32,665 nt of DNA from Clostridiales bacterium DTU064 (lineage in GTDB: Bacteria > Bacillota > Clostridia > Oscillospirales > CAG-272): NCBI GenBank assembly GCA_001513385.1, contig LFTK01000089.1, forward strand, positions 3,747 to 36,411. The letters are read 5' to 3'. Below the pieces are notes generated by a model, which searched no databases, was not told the origin of the DNA, and saw only the letters and a list, made by a program, of their open reading frames with translations. Below, piece after piece: positions 8,188 to 17,802 of the stretch. The position numbers and the translations under genes were made by a program. Each line of letters starts with the position of its first letter. Position 1 is the stretch's first letter.

Positions 8188-10080
8188 TCAATCCTTCATT
8201 AAGGACGCAATTTCCGCCGCAATAGCATCTGGTGTGAATCCAAGTTCACGGTAAAGCGAATCAACATCTCCGTGCGACACAAAGCGCCCGTCTATTGCCC
8301 GTATGGCTATCCTCGGCTCATGTGAACGCCCGTTTACTTTATTTTGCGCCACAGCATCACACGCAAACTCCGCTGCAAGCTTTTCGGCAATACCTCCGCT
8401 TTTCATTCCTTCTTCGAGAAGGTAAACAAGCTTTGCGCCACAGCATAATTTTTTAATTTCATCAGCGTCAAACGGATATATCTTAACAAGTTTTATTACA
8501 CCAACAGAATACCTGCCACCATTGTCTTCCGACAACATCTTTGCCGCCAAAACAGCATTTGCCGTTATCCGTCCGTATGTCACAATGACTATGTCAGGTG
8601 ACGGCGGCAGTTTATATTTTAAGTCAAAGCTGCCGATGAAGCCTTCTCTGTTATATTCAATCTCCGCCCCCTTTGGATAACGGACGATGTCTATTTCACT
8701 TGACGCAAGCGAACGTGCAAACGCTTCCTCCTGCTCATCGTAAGTTTCAGGCGAATATATGACAACGCCGGGAATTGATGAAAACAGGGAAACATCATAT
8801 ATCCCTTGATGTGTAATACCATCACCGGGAACAAGCCCGCATCTGTCAAGGGCGAGCGTCAGCGGCAGGCGCTGAATGGCGACATCGTGGAAAAGCTGGT
8901 CGAAACTCCGCTGTGCGAATGTCGAGTACATAGCGCACACCGGCTTCATACCGGAAAGCGACAGCCCGCCGCAAAAAGCAACAGCATGTTCCTCAGCTAT
9001 GCCGACATCAAAAAAGCGGGACGGGTAACGCCGGGAAAAATCAACAAGCCCCGTTCCGGCGCACATCGCCACGGTAACGGCGCAAATAGTGCCATCCTCC
9101 GCTGCCGCGCGGCACATTATCTCACCAAAACGCGATGAAAAAGACTCGCCACAGCTTGGAACATCGCCCGTTTCCGCATCAAAACTTTCGACTGAATGAT
9201 ATTTTTCGGGGTGAGCTTCGGCGAAATCGCAGCCTTTTCCCTTCTTCGTTACCATATGGACAATACAGCATTCGCCGCGCGATTTAACCTCGCGTAAAAC
9301 GTCCTCAAGCTTCTCAATATCAGAGCCGTCAACAAGCCCTATATACGGGATTCCGAGTTTCTCGAAAACTGTTTCCTGCGCAAGCCCGCGTTTGATGTAA
9401 TCCTTCACCCATTTTGCCGCGACAGCAAGTTTATGCCCGACGCGGGGTATTTTGTTGAGCATGTTTTCAAGGCTGTGCTTAAAGGACAGGTAGTGTTTAC
9501 TTGTGCGGATGCGGTAAAGATGTGCCGACATCCCACCGACGCTACGTGATATTGACATTTCATTGTCGTTGAGAAGTATTATAAGCTTCAAGTCGCGCCG
9601 TCCGGCACAATTTTCAATAGCTTCATACACCATGCCGTTTGAAAAAGAGCCGTCACCGACGACAGCTATCGTATACCCGTCGCGCCCAATTATTTTATTA
9701 GCCGCCGCTATCCCGAGCGCAGCAGAAATAGCCGGCCCGCTGTGCCCTGCGTTGAGTGTATCATACTCGCTTTCGGCACGGTCAGGGAATCCGGATATAC
9801 CACCATATCGCCGCAGCGTACCGAATCTTTCATAACGCCCCGTTATGAGCTTGTGGGCATAGCACTGGTGCCCGACATCGAATATTATCTTATCCTCCGG
9901 CGCGTCAAAAACACGGTGAAGAGCAAGCGTCGCCTCAACCATACCGAGGTTAGAGGCAAGATGCCCACCGTTTTTTGCAACTGTATTCAGTATTTCTGCG
10001 CGAATCTCCCCTGCGAGTGTCTTCAGCTCGTCATAGGTGAGTTTTTTTATATCCGCAGGTGATTTAATTTCGTTAAGCAT
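8188..10080 (-). CDS. dxs: 1-deoxy-D-xylulose-5-phosphate synthase
   Basis: IIFDVGHQCYAHKLITGR, AGHSGPAISAALGIA, VVGDGSFSNGM, DRCGLVPGDGITHQGIYDVSLFSSIPG; 630 aa from MLNEIKSP. The longer ORF start at 10143 lies in terminator/promoter sequence. Confidence 0.93.
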   Translation of the reverse strand: MLNEIKSPADIKKLTYDELKTLAGEIRAEILNTVAKNGGHLASNLGMVEATLALHRVFDAPEDKIIFDVGHQCYAHKLITGRYERFGTLRRYGGISGFPDRAESEYDTLNAGHSGPAISAALGIAAANKIIGRDGYTIAVVGDGSFSNGMVYEAIENCAGRRDLKLIILLNDNEMSISRSVGGMSAHLYRIRTSKHYLSFKHSLENMLNKIPRVGHKLAVAAKWVKDYIKRGLAQETVFEKLGIPYIGLVDGSDIEKLEDVLREVKSRGECCIVHMVTKKGKGCDFAEAHPEKYHSVESFDAETGDVPSCGESFSSRFGEIMCRAAAEDGTICAVTVAMCAGTGLVDFSRRYPSRFFDVGIAEEHAVAFCGGLSLSGMKPVCAMYSTFAQRSFDQLFHDVAIQRLPLTLALDRCGLVPGDGITHQGIYDVSLFSSIPGVVIYSPETYDEQEEAFARSLASSEIDIVRYPKGAEIEYNREGFIGSFDLKYKLPPSPDIVIVTYGRITANAVLAAKMLSEDNGGRYSVGVIKLVKIYPFDADEIKKLCCGAKLVYLLEEGMKSGGIAEKLAAEFACDAVAQNKVNGRSHEPRIAIRAIDGRFVSHGDVDSLYRELGFTPDAIAAEIASLMKD

Positions 10081-10133
10081 ATCCCATTCCATAAAGAAAT
10101 GTCGCTTGTGCCATAAAGGCGCCATCTCATAAA

Positions 10134-10163
10134 ATAATAACACGCGCCCCCGGTTTGTGTCAA
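10134..10163 (-). promoter_or_regulatory. Putative dxs promoter
   Basis: Minus strand TTGACA-N18-TATTAT, about 55 bp upstream of the likely dxs start, inside the upstream terminator. Confidence 0.5.
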
Positions 10164-10183
10164 CAAAACGGGATACGCGCGTT
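10139..10183 (-). terminator. Terminator of the GH29-GH127 operon
   Basis: Minus strand AACGCGCGTATCCCGTTTTGTTGACACAAACCGGGGGCGCGTGTT then ATTATTTT. Confidence 0.6.
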
Positions 10184-10216
10184 ATTAGTATTAGATTTTG
10201 CTGCTTTTCTTATATA

Positions 10217-12121
10217 TCAGTGTACGAAATACCAGTATATACCGTATCTTTCGTCATGGCGTTTATAATGCGGTGAAAACGTCAGCTTTGGTGCGTCAGG
10301 AGCACCTGTATCAAGCGTAAAGCGCAGCTTGCCCGCCTCTTTTTTCATGAACTTTTCGGGTTTCGTGCCAGCGGGGATTGGAATTCTCTCCGACGGGCAG
10401 CGCTTTTCCTTCGGGATACGGACTCTGACTCCTGTCCATGTTGTTTCCATATCCTCACATCCAAGCTCTGCCGAGAGAAGATACGGGCCATATTTGAAGG
10501 CGAACACATCGGGATTGTCCGGCAATCCATGCGCTGTGACCGTACACGGGAGTGTAAGCGTTACCTCATCACCCGAGGCGAAGTCACGCTCAACAGTTAT
10601 ATAACCATTTGATGTGGCCGCTTCATACTCCTCACCGTTTACCTTAACCGACGGTGTGCCGGATGCCCAGTCGGGCACGCGCAAGCGAAGCGCAAAACGC
10701 TTTACATCCCCTGATGTCGTCACAGCAAAGCTTGATTTGATAACACCATCGCCGCTTGTGTCGACGCTTTGCGTGATTTTAACGCCCGTCGACTCCCAGT
10801 CAAGGGTTGATGAAAGATACATATTTACAGCGACTGTCGGCACATCGGCGATTCCTTCAAAGTAGATGCTGTCACCGAGCTTTGTGAAGTTTTCCATTCC
10901 TGTTCCCGTGCAACACCAGAACTTATCGAATTTATCGCCGTACGTCTTAAAGTATCCCGTCGCCATCGGCTGGAAGTATGTCGTCATGCCGGTTTTCGGG
11001 TTTTGCGACGATAAAATCGAGTTTATAAAGGTGTTTTCATAGTAATTGGCAAAGCAAACGTCGCCCGTCGCCATGAAAAGCCCTCTTGCGAGCTTTAGCA
11101 TGTTGTAAACATTGCACGTCTCGCAGTTGCAGTTTGTACGTCTGGCATCAAGCACATAATCTTGCCCGAAATGCTCCCATTCGCTGTTGCCGCCCGTTAC
11201 GTATGTATGACGGGTCGTCACCATATCGAAGAACTTGCGGGCATAATCAAGATACTTAGATGTATCCTCGTTTTCATCCGCGCTGTCAATCGCTACATAG
11301 CGTTTGAAGGCGCCGACAAACTTCGGAATTGTCGTGTTTGCATGACGGCGGGTGAGAACATTCTCGCCGCCGGACGCCACAAGCTCAAAAAGAGGGGTTT
11401 CATCAAAGTAATGTGCTGCTATTTTATGCTCCGGCTTTTTCGTTATCATGTAAAGTTCGTACAGGCAATCGTTCATGCCGCCATACTCAATGCTGATAAC
11501 AGTCCTGTGCGTATTCTCATCCCAGCCGGATGCTCGTCTGTACGTCCAGTCGCCAAGTCCTGATGCAACGGCAAGCGCGTCCTCGTTGCCTGTAAATTTA
11601 TAAGCGTCAACAAGCCCTGCTATTATTTTGTGCATCGTGTACCACGGCACCCAGGCTTCTTTTATGATGTCTGTCTTGCGCATCTCGACGTAGTCAAACT
11701 GAAGCTCAACATTATCGGGGTCATTGATAACAGCACCGAAAATAAATCCGGGCTTGCAGTTTTTTGCCGTATAGCTTGCCTTCTGACACTCGCGAAGCGA
11801 GCGGCAGATATATGAAAGCTTCTCCTCCAGCGCCGCGCGGTCATTTTCGCTTATGTCTGCCGATGCGCATGCCTGCGCGACGGCGGTCAGATAATGCCCC
11901 AGCGTATGTCCGCCGATGAGCATGTTTTCCCATCCGTCATAGCGGCGGGCACCGCGCATATCAAGTCCTGCTGTCTCTCGGAAGCCTGCAAGAAGCCTGT
12001 CGGCATCAAGCTCTAAAAGATATGCGACCTCAAGGGAAAAAGCGTTTTTCATGTAGTCGTCGCCAAGAGCAACAGCCCCCATCGGGAAGGCGCGGTACAT
12101 CATTTTCTCTTTCATGTCCAT
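10217..12121 (-). CDS. Glycoside hydrolase family 127-like (DUF1680; beta-L-arabinofuranosidase-like)
   Basis: 634 aa; RRTNCNCETCNVYNMLKLARGLF, FWCCTGTGMENFTKLGDSIYFE (Cys-rich active/zinc site of GH127); AYKFTGNEDALAVASGLGDW. Confidence 0.85.
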   Translation of the reverse strand: MDMKEKMMYRAFPMGAVALGDDYMKNAFSLEVAYLLELDADRLLAGFRETAGLDMRGARRYDGWENMLIGGHTLGHYLTAVAQACASADISENDRAALEEKLSYICRSLRECQKASYTAKNCKPGFIFGAVINDPDNVELQFDYVEMRKTDIIKEAWVPWYTMHKIIAGLVDAYKFTGNEDALAVASGLGDWTYRRASGWDENTHRTVISIEYGGMNDCLYELYMITKKPEHKIAAHYFDETPLFELVASGGENVLTRRHANTTIPKFVGAFKRYVAIDSADENEDTSKYLDYARKFFDMVTTRHTYVTGGNSEWEHFGQDYVLDARRTNCNCETCNVYNMLKLARGLFMATGDVCFANYYENTFINSILSSQNPKTGMTTYFQPMATGYFKTYGDKFDKFWCCTGTGMENFTKLGDSIYFEGIADVPTVAVNMYLSSTLDWESTGVKITQSVDTSGDGVIKSSFAVTTSGDVKRFALRLRVPDWASGTPSVKVNGEEYEAATSNGYITVERDFASGDEVTLTLPCTVTAHGLPDNPDVFAFKYGPYLLSAELGCEDMETTWTGVRVRIPKEKRCPSERIPIPAGTKPEKFMKKEAGKLRFTLDTGAPDAPKLTFSPHYKRHDERYGIYWYFVH

Positions 12122-12229
12122 TCAAATCTCCTGCCCTAAGTTTATGTTGTGTTGCTATATTTTATCATAGATTTAAAGCGAAAGTAAAATAGATGTGTAC
12201 AAGATAAAGTAAGATAGATAAGCAAATAT

Positions 12230-13219
12230 TTATTCCCAAATTGCGCGCCAGTCATCAGCGCCTTCCCAGAGGAATACCTGCCCCTTTATAAGACGGCAAT
12301 TCCTGTCTGCAGCAGCTATTTTCTTCATTTCCTCATCCGTCAGCGGATCTTCACATACATAAGCAAGGTTTGCTTTGTACTGCTCCGGCTTTACGGAAAA
12401 CGGAATTGGTATTGCTCCTATCTGTGCCGACCATTTGAGACAAACGCCGGCCGGGTGAATACCATGAGCGGCTGCAATTTCAACAATCTCCGGCATCTGC
12501 ATGGCGGCGACATCTTCGTCTGTTCTGTCGCGCTCCGGCCTTGACGGTGAGCCAAGCGGGCAGAATCCGATCGGCATTATATCGCGGTCTTTTACATACT
12601 TGAATAGCTCCGGCTGCTGAAAAGCCGGGTGAAGCTCCATCTCAAGAGCTGCCGGCATTATCTCACATAAAGGCAGAACGGCCTCAAGCTTCTTTACCGT
12701 CATATTCGACATGCCGATTGCACGTATTTTGCCTTCTTTATACAGCTTCTCGCATTGTCTGTATGTGTCGATATATTCATCAACGGAGAAAGGCTTCGAA
12801 TCGGGGTTGCGTGCATCGCCCGAGCATCCCGGTGCATGGTAGTTCGGGAACGGCCAATGTATGAAGTAGAGATCGACATAATCAAGGCCAAGGTCGCGCA
12901 GGCTTTCGTTGCATGCCGCTTCAACATCGCGGTGCCTGTCGTTCCACACCTTCGATGTTATGAAAAGCTCCTCGCGGGTGACGACGCCCTCAGCAATAAG
13001 CTTTGCTATTACCTCGCCGATTTCCTTTTCGTTCTGGTAAACAGCGGCGCAGTCGATGAGCCTGTATCCGGCTTTGACAGCGCCGTATACGGCTTCTGCC
13101 ACCTGATTTGCCGTATATTTATCCGAACCGAAGGTGCCAAGGCCGATTATCGGAATCTCGGCGCCATTTCTCAGTTTTCTTGTCGGCGCAAGTCTTATTT
13201 CGCTATTTCTGTTTTCCAT
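12230..13219 (-). CDS. Aldo/keto reductase
   Basis: 329 aa; GLGTFGSD, RLIDCAAVYQNEKEIGEVI, LFITSKVWNDRH, DLYFIHWPFP (Asp-Tyr-Lys-His tetrad), RAIGMSNM. Confidence 0.95.
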   Translation of the reverse strand: MENRNSEIRLAPTRKLRNGAEIPIIGLGTFGSDKYTANQVAEAVYGAVKAGYRLIDCAAVYQNEKEIGEVIAKLIAEGVVTREELFITSKVWNDRHRDVEAACNESLRDLGLDYVDLYFIHWPFPNYHAPGCSGDARNPDSKPFSVDEYIDTYRQCEKLYKEGKIRAIGMSNMTVKKLEAVLPLCEIMPAALEMELHPAFQQPELFKYVKDRDIMPIGFCPLGSPSRPERDRTDEDVAAMQMPEIVEIAAAHGIHPAGVCLKWSAQIGAIPIPFSVKPEQYKANLAYVCEDPLTDEEMKKIAAADRNCRLIKGQVFLWEGADDWRAIWE

Positions 13220-13223
13220 ATCG

Positions 13224-14288
13224 TTAAAATGTTACGGCTACCTTGCCGCAATTTCCCTCAGCCATAAGTTTATACGCATCCGCTGCGCGCTCAAGCGGGA
13301 ATTCGTGTGTTATAAGCTTTTCCGGATGTATGTTCCAGCGTACGAGAAGCTCGACAAGCTCCTCCATCTTCCAAAGGCTTGTCACCCATGAGCCATATAT
13401 CGTTTTCTGGCCATGTATGATGTCGGGGCTTGGCGTAAATGTGCATGTTCCACCCTCGCCGACAAACGCTATTTTACCCCATTCGCGTGTGCCGCGAATA
13501 GCAGTGACACGTCCGGCATCGGCAGCGCTGCAGTCAATAGCACGCTCAGCACCATGACCGCCGGTTACAGAGAGGATTTTATCAATGACATCCTTATCTG
13601 CCGGGAAAACATAGTCTGCAAGACCGAGTTCTTCGCAAAGCTTGATTCTGTATGGATTTGTTTCTACACCAATCAGCTTATTTGCACCCATTGCACGGGC
13701 AAGCATAAGTGCGGCAAGACCAACAGGGCCAAGACCTGTAACAAGAACAGCATCAGCACCGGATACGCCAATTTTATCTATCGCTTCGTACACGGTTCCA
13801 AAGCCGCAAGCTACCTGCGCACCGTCCTTATATGTGAGCTCATCGGGAAGCGCAATCAGGTCCTTTTCATCGCAGAGGATGTATGGCGCCATGCCGCCAT
13901 TGCGCTGCCAGCCGTATGCGGCGCGGTATTTGCTCTTGCAGGAAATATAATATCCGCGGCGGCAGTCATAACAAACGCCACATCCGGAAATGTGATAAAC
14001 AATAACTCTGTCGCCCTTCTTGAAGCGGCGCAGCCCCTCACCTTCGGCAACGATGACACCGCACGGCTCGTGCCCTGCTATCATGCCGGGGATATACCCT
14101 TCGGCTCCCTTGCCGGTATGTTCATGATAAATGCAGCGAATGTCACTGCCGCATATTGTTGTTGCCTTTGTAGCAACGAGAACCTGCCCGTAACCGGGCG
14201 TCGGCACGTCAAATTCACGCAGCTCAACAGTTGAGTTGCCGGGGAGAATAGCACCCATCATCTTTTTTGGTATCGTAATGTTTTCCAT
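13224..14288 (-). CDS. Zinc-dependent alcohol dehydrogenase (medium-chain dehydrogenase/reductase)
   Basis: 354 aa; ATTICGSDIRCIYHEHTG, GHEPCGVIVAEGEG, structural zinc Cys cluster CGVCYDCRRGYYISC, VLVTGLGPVGLAALMLARAMGA. Confidence 0.93.
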   Translation of the reverse strand: MENITIPKKMMGAILPGNSTVELREFDVPTPGYGQVLVATKATTICGSDIRCIYHEHTGKGAEGYIPGMIAGHEPCGVIVAEGEGLRRFKKGDRVIVYHISGCGVCYDCRRGYYISCKSKYRAAYGWQRNGGMAPYILCDEKDLIALPDELTYKDGAQVACGFGTVYEAIDKIGVSGADAVLVTGLGPVGLAALMLARAMGANKLIGVETNPYRIKLCEELGLADYVFPADKDVIDKILSVTGGHGAERAIDCSAADAGRVTAIRGTREWGKIAFVGEGGTCTFTPSPDIIHGQKTIYGSWVTSLWKMEELVELLVRWNIHPEKLITHEFPLERAADAYKLMAEGNCGKVAVTF

Positions 14289-14322
14289 ATCAAACCCTCT
14301 TTTTATACATGAAGTTTTACTT

Positions 14323-15798
14323 TTAATCTATTTCAATGCGGAACACAACCGGTGCTTTGCTTGATACGCCCTGTGTCTTGATGTGCAGAGCTTCGCCATC
14401 GCGACGCCAGTTAAGTTTTGCATCGTCGAATCCGAGAACGCTGACATTTTTGATAATTCCGTGGAAATACGGTTTTGAGGAAGCGTCGCGGTCGGCAAGC
14501 GCCGGCAGCGCAACCTCTTCATTTTCCGGATACTTCATGACAAAGGCATATATAGAACCGCCGCGTGTCGTGTAGCGTATGTCATTACTTGTAAATTCCT
14601 TTTTGCCGCCGTCAGTAAACTGCCCTTCGGGGATGACAGTCGGGCCTTCAGCCGATATTCTCCACGGACGAGAGCCGTAGATAGCTTCACCGTTGACGGA
14701 GAGCCACTTACCTATCGTCAGAAGTATGTTTGTTTCTTCTTCCGTTATCGTACCGTCTGACTTCGGACCGACATTGAGCAGGAGGTTGCCGTTTTTACTG
14801 ACGATATCAACAAAATCACATATAAGCGCGTATGGATCGCGGAAGTGGTTGTGCTCCGTGTAGCCCCATGAGTTATATGCACAGGCCGTATCTGTCTGCC
14901 AGTAATATGGTTTGCAGTCTGCAAACTGTCCGCGTTCAATATCAACCGTTGCGCAGCCGAACTGGAACGCGTCATGCTTATAGTTTATAACAGGCTTAAA
15001 GCCCCACTCTTCAGCGCGGTTATAATAATACGCCGCAAACTTGCGCAGATACGGCTTTACAGCCGAGTGCTGCATCCACCAGTCAAAATAAACAAGGCGC
15101 GGGTGGTAGCGGTCGACAATCTCGCAACAGCGGAGCAGCCAGTCGGTGAGGAATTCATCAGACGGTGCCGGTGTGCTGAAAAGGTCCTGATGGTTCGGTT
15201 CGGGCATTGCCGGCCAGTAGAAATCGCCTACCTGCATAGGTTCCTTTATGTCGGAATCAAATTCCCTGCCGTGCCCCATGAAAAACCAGTGCTCAACACG
15301 GTGCGATGATGCACATATATTAAGTCCCTTAGCTTCGCAGGCAAGCTTCAGCTCGCCAAGTATATCACGACACGGCCCCATCTCTGCCGCATTCCAGTGC
15401 GACAGCTCGCTTTTATACATCTGAAAGCCGTCGTGATGCTCTGCGACAGGGACGACATATTTTGCGCCCGCGGCTGCAAAAAGCTCCGCCCACTTATTTG
15501 CGTCGAATTTCTCTGCGCGGAACATCGGTATAAAATCTTTATATCCGAACTGACTGTGCGGTCCGTATGTTTTTATATGGTGCTCGTATTCGCGCGTGCC
15601 TTTGATATACATGCTGCGCGGATACCACTCGTTGCCAAATGCCGGAACGCTGTATACGCCCCAGTGAATGAAAATACCAAATTTCGCGTCACGGAACCAT
15701 GCCGGAGTCTCATATTGTGAAAGCGACTCCCATGTGTCCTTAAATCTACCGTTTTTTATCGTTTCCTCGATTTTTTCAAGGTATTTAACCCTGTCCAT
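14323..15798 (-). CDS. GH29 alpha-L-fucosidase
   Basis: 491 aa; PAWFRDAKFGIFIHWGVYSVPAFGNEWYPRSMY, YVVPVAEHHDGFQMY, LVYFDWWMQ, NGNLLLNVGPKSDGTI. Confidence 0.93.
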   Translation of the reverse strand: MDRVKYLEKIEETIKNGRFKDTWESLSQYETPAWFRDAKFGIFIHWGVYSVPAFGNEWYPRSMYIKGTREYEHHIKTYGPHSQFGYKDFIPMFRAEKFDANKWAELFAAAGAKYVVPVAEHHDGFQMYKSELSHWNAAEMGPCRDILGELKLACEAKGLNICASSHRVEHWFFMGHGREFDSDIKEPMQVGDFYWPAMPEPNHQDLFSTPAPSDEFLTDWLLRCCEIVDRYHPRLVYFDWWMQHSAVKPYLRKFAAYYYNRAEEWGFKPVINYKHDAFQFGCATVDIERGQFADCKPYYWQTDTACAYNSWGYTEHNHFRDPYALICDFVDIVSKNGNLLLNVGPKSDGTITEEETNILLTIGKWLSVNGEAIYGSRPWRISAEGPTVIPEGQFTDGGKKEFTSNDIRYTTRGGSIYAFVMKYPENEEVALPALADRDASSKPYFHGIIKNVSVLGFDDAKLNWRRDGEALHIKTQGVSSKAPVVFRIEID

Positions 15799-15838
15799 AA
15801 AGCTTTCCTCCGTGTGGGCGATTTTGCCTTGTATTTTA

Positions 15839-15917
15839 ATTATAACACTCTATATAACCGCGTCCACAATTACAACTTAATGAAAATTACGAATACTACG
15901 GATTTATTTTGATTATA
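15839..15917 (-). promoter_or_regulatory. Two candidate -10 elements for the GH29 operon
   Basis: TATAAT on the minus strand at 15839-15844 and 15912-15917; the second has TTGTTT 18 bp upstream, abutting a direct repeat. Confidence 0.45.
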
Positions 15918-15939
15918 CCATAGGCAAATGATATAAAAC

Positions 15940-15959
15940 AACCGATGTTAACCGATGTT
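15940..15959. promoter_or_regulatory. Tandem 10-bp direct repeat, candidate OmpR-family response-regulator site
   Basis: AACCGATGTT AACCGATGTT, exact copies one helical turn apart, in the divergent GH29 / two-component intergenic region. Confidence 0.55.
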
Positions 15960-15989
15960 TTCTTATTAAAATTGAATTAATATATTTGA

Positions 15990-15995
15990 TATAAT
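15990..15995 (+). promoter_or_regulatory. Candidate -10 of the two-component operon
   Basis: TATAAT about 38 bp upstream of the response regulator ATG; no good -35. Confidence 0.5.
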
Positions 15996-16032
15996 GTAAT
16001 TGTAGTTACTTATTTCCGATTATGGGGTGCTT

Positions 16033-16707
16033 ATGTTTAACATGCTTGTGGTTGAGGACGATAATAATACGCGTAAGCTGATGTGTGATGTCCTGCGCAC
16101 GGCGGGATATGAGCCGTACCCGGCGGAAGATGGCGAGGCGGCTCTTGAACTTATGGATCACCAGCACATCGACCTTGCCATCGTCGATATCATGATGCCG
16201 AAAATGGACGGATACGAGTTTACACGCACCTTGCGTCAGGCAAAATGCAATCTTCCCATTCTAATGGTAACAGCAATGGTAACCCGTGAAGATAAAAAAC
16301 GCGGTTTTTCTGTCGGTGTTGATGACTACATGGTAAAACCTCTTGATGAGGAAGAAATGCTCTGGCGCGTTGCCGCTCTTCTGCGCCGCTCAAAAATAGC
16401 GTCTGAGCACCGCCTGACGGTAGGGCAAACGACACTCAACTATGATGCTCTATCTGTCACAACCGAAAAAGGCACGCAGATTTTACCCCCGAAGGAATTT
16501 ATGCTTCTGTTTAAGCTGCTCTCCTATCCGGAAACGATTTTCACTCGCCGCCAGTTAATGGACGAGATTTGGAACATGGACAGCGATACTGACGAGCGGA
16601 CGGTCGATGTTCACATAAACCGCATACGCGAAAAATTCGGTGACAGCCCCGATTTCGAAATTGTGACAATAAGAGGTCTTGGATACGAGGCGGTGATAAA
16701 AAGATGA
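16033..16707 (+). CDS. OmpR/PhoB-family response regulator
   Basis: MLVVEDDNNTRKLM, VDIMMPKMDGYEF, VDDYMVKPLDEEEML; C-terminal winged helix DERTVDVHINRIREKFGDSPDFEIVTIRGLGYEAV. ATG at 16033 preferred over GTG at 16027. Confidence 0.96.
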   Translation: MFNMLVVEDDNNTRKLMCDVLRTAGYEPYPAEDGEAALELMDHQHIDLAIVDIMMPKMDGYEFTRTLRQAKCNLPILMVTAMVTREDKKRGFSVGVDDYMVKPLDEEEMLWRVAALLRRSKIASEHRLTVGQTTLNYDALSVTTEKGTQILPPKEFMLLFKLLSYPETIFTRRQLMDEIWNMDSDTDERTVDVHINRIREKFGDSPDFEIVTIRGLGYEAVIKR

Positions 16708-17774
16708 TTCATGCAAAGACACTACAGCGTACGGCAGTTTTATTCGTTTTTTTCGTCATGGCGTTATCGTCCATCCTGACGGCATTTTTCTACATGTCGC
16801 TTAGCACTCTCGGATTTATTCCCGACTGGATATTTATGACGCTGTGGGCGCCGACACTTGCGCTTATAGTCAGTTTGATTATGGGTACGGCGATATCTTT
16901 TGTCGTTGCGCGACTCATCCTTCGCCCGCTTGAGGATCTGATAACAGCCACACACAAGGTCGCAGACGGTGATTTTTCCGTTCATGTCGATGAAAAAGAC
17001 AGCGTTGGTGAGTTCAACGAGCTGATAAAAAGCTTTAACCGCATGACAGAGGAGCTCGGACGCTTAGAAATTTTCCGTAAAGACTTTATAAATACGTTTT
17101 CGCATGAGTTTAAGACGCCGATTGTGTCAATCCGCGGCTTTGCAAAGCGCCTGCGCGATGATGATTTGCCGCCGGATGTGCGCCGCGAATATATCGACAT
17201 CATAATATCGGAGACTGAGCGCTTATCAAAGCTGTCGACAAACATTCTTTTACTCTCAAAATACGAAAATCAGGAAATTCTATCTGACAAAACGGAGTTT
17301 TCACTTGATGAGCAGATACGCCGCTCAATTGTTATGCTTGAGCGGCAGTGGAAGCAGAAGAAAATCAATTGGAACATTGAGCTTGAGTCGGCAAATTATT
17401 ACGGCAACGCCGAAATGACAAGCCAAATATGGCTTAATCTTCTCAGCAATGCAATTAAGTTTTCGCCTGAGGGCTCCGTTATCTCCGTTTCGCTCACGCA
17501 AGCCCCGGATAGAATTTCAGTATCAGTCGGCGATGAAGGGCCGGGTATGTCGGAGGATGTTGCATCTCATATTTTTGAAAAATTTTATCAGGGGGATGCA
17601 TCTCATAAAAAAGAAGGCAACGGACTTGGCCTTTCTATTGTCAAACGCGTAGTTGAGTTGTGCGGCGGCTCCATCCGCCTGAAAACAGCCCCCGGCGAAG
17701 GCTCCGTTTTTACAATCACGTTGCCTGTGAAGCGCGAGGTATCCGCTACGAGCAGCTCAAAAGAAGCGGAATAA
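16704..17774 (+). CDS. Sensor histidine kinase, two TM helices with very short external loop
   Basis: 356 aa; HAMP region, FINTFSHEFKTPIVSIRGFAKRLR (H-box), NLLSNAIKFSPEG (N-box), VGDEGPGMSEDVASHIFEKFYQGD, GNGLGLSIVKRVVELCGG; 4-nt overlap with the response regulator. Confidence 0.96.
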   Translation: MIHAKTLQRTAVLFVFFVMALSSILTAFFYMSLSTLGFIPDWIFMTLWAPTLALIVSLIMGTAISFVVARLILRPLEDLITATHKVADGDFSVHVDEKDSVGEFNELIKSFNRMTEELGRLEIFRKDFINTFSHEFKTPIVSIRGFAKRLRDDDLPPDVRREYIDIIISETERLSKLSTNILLLSKYENQEILSDKTEFSLDEQIRRSIVMLERQWKQKKINWNIELESANYYGNAEMTSQIWLNLLSNAIKFSPEGSVISVSLTQAPDRISVSVGDEGPGMSEDVASHIFEKFYQGDASHKKEGNGLGLSIVKRVVELCGGSIRLKTAPGEGSVFTITLPVKREVSATSSSKEAE

Positions 17775-17802
17775 TAAACTTTAAATCACAAAATAACAAA
17801 TC

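Noticed and set aside
10081-10143. N-terminal extension of dxs in the ORF track (MLLFYEMAPLWHKRHFFMEWD)
   Set aside because: It would start inside the upstream terminator/promoter; canonical Dxs length is matched from 10080.
13413-14234. 273-aa plus-strand ORF opposite the alcohol dehydrogenase
   Set aside because: Shadow ORF; no domain signature, while the opposite strand has a clear zinc-dehydrogenase motif set.
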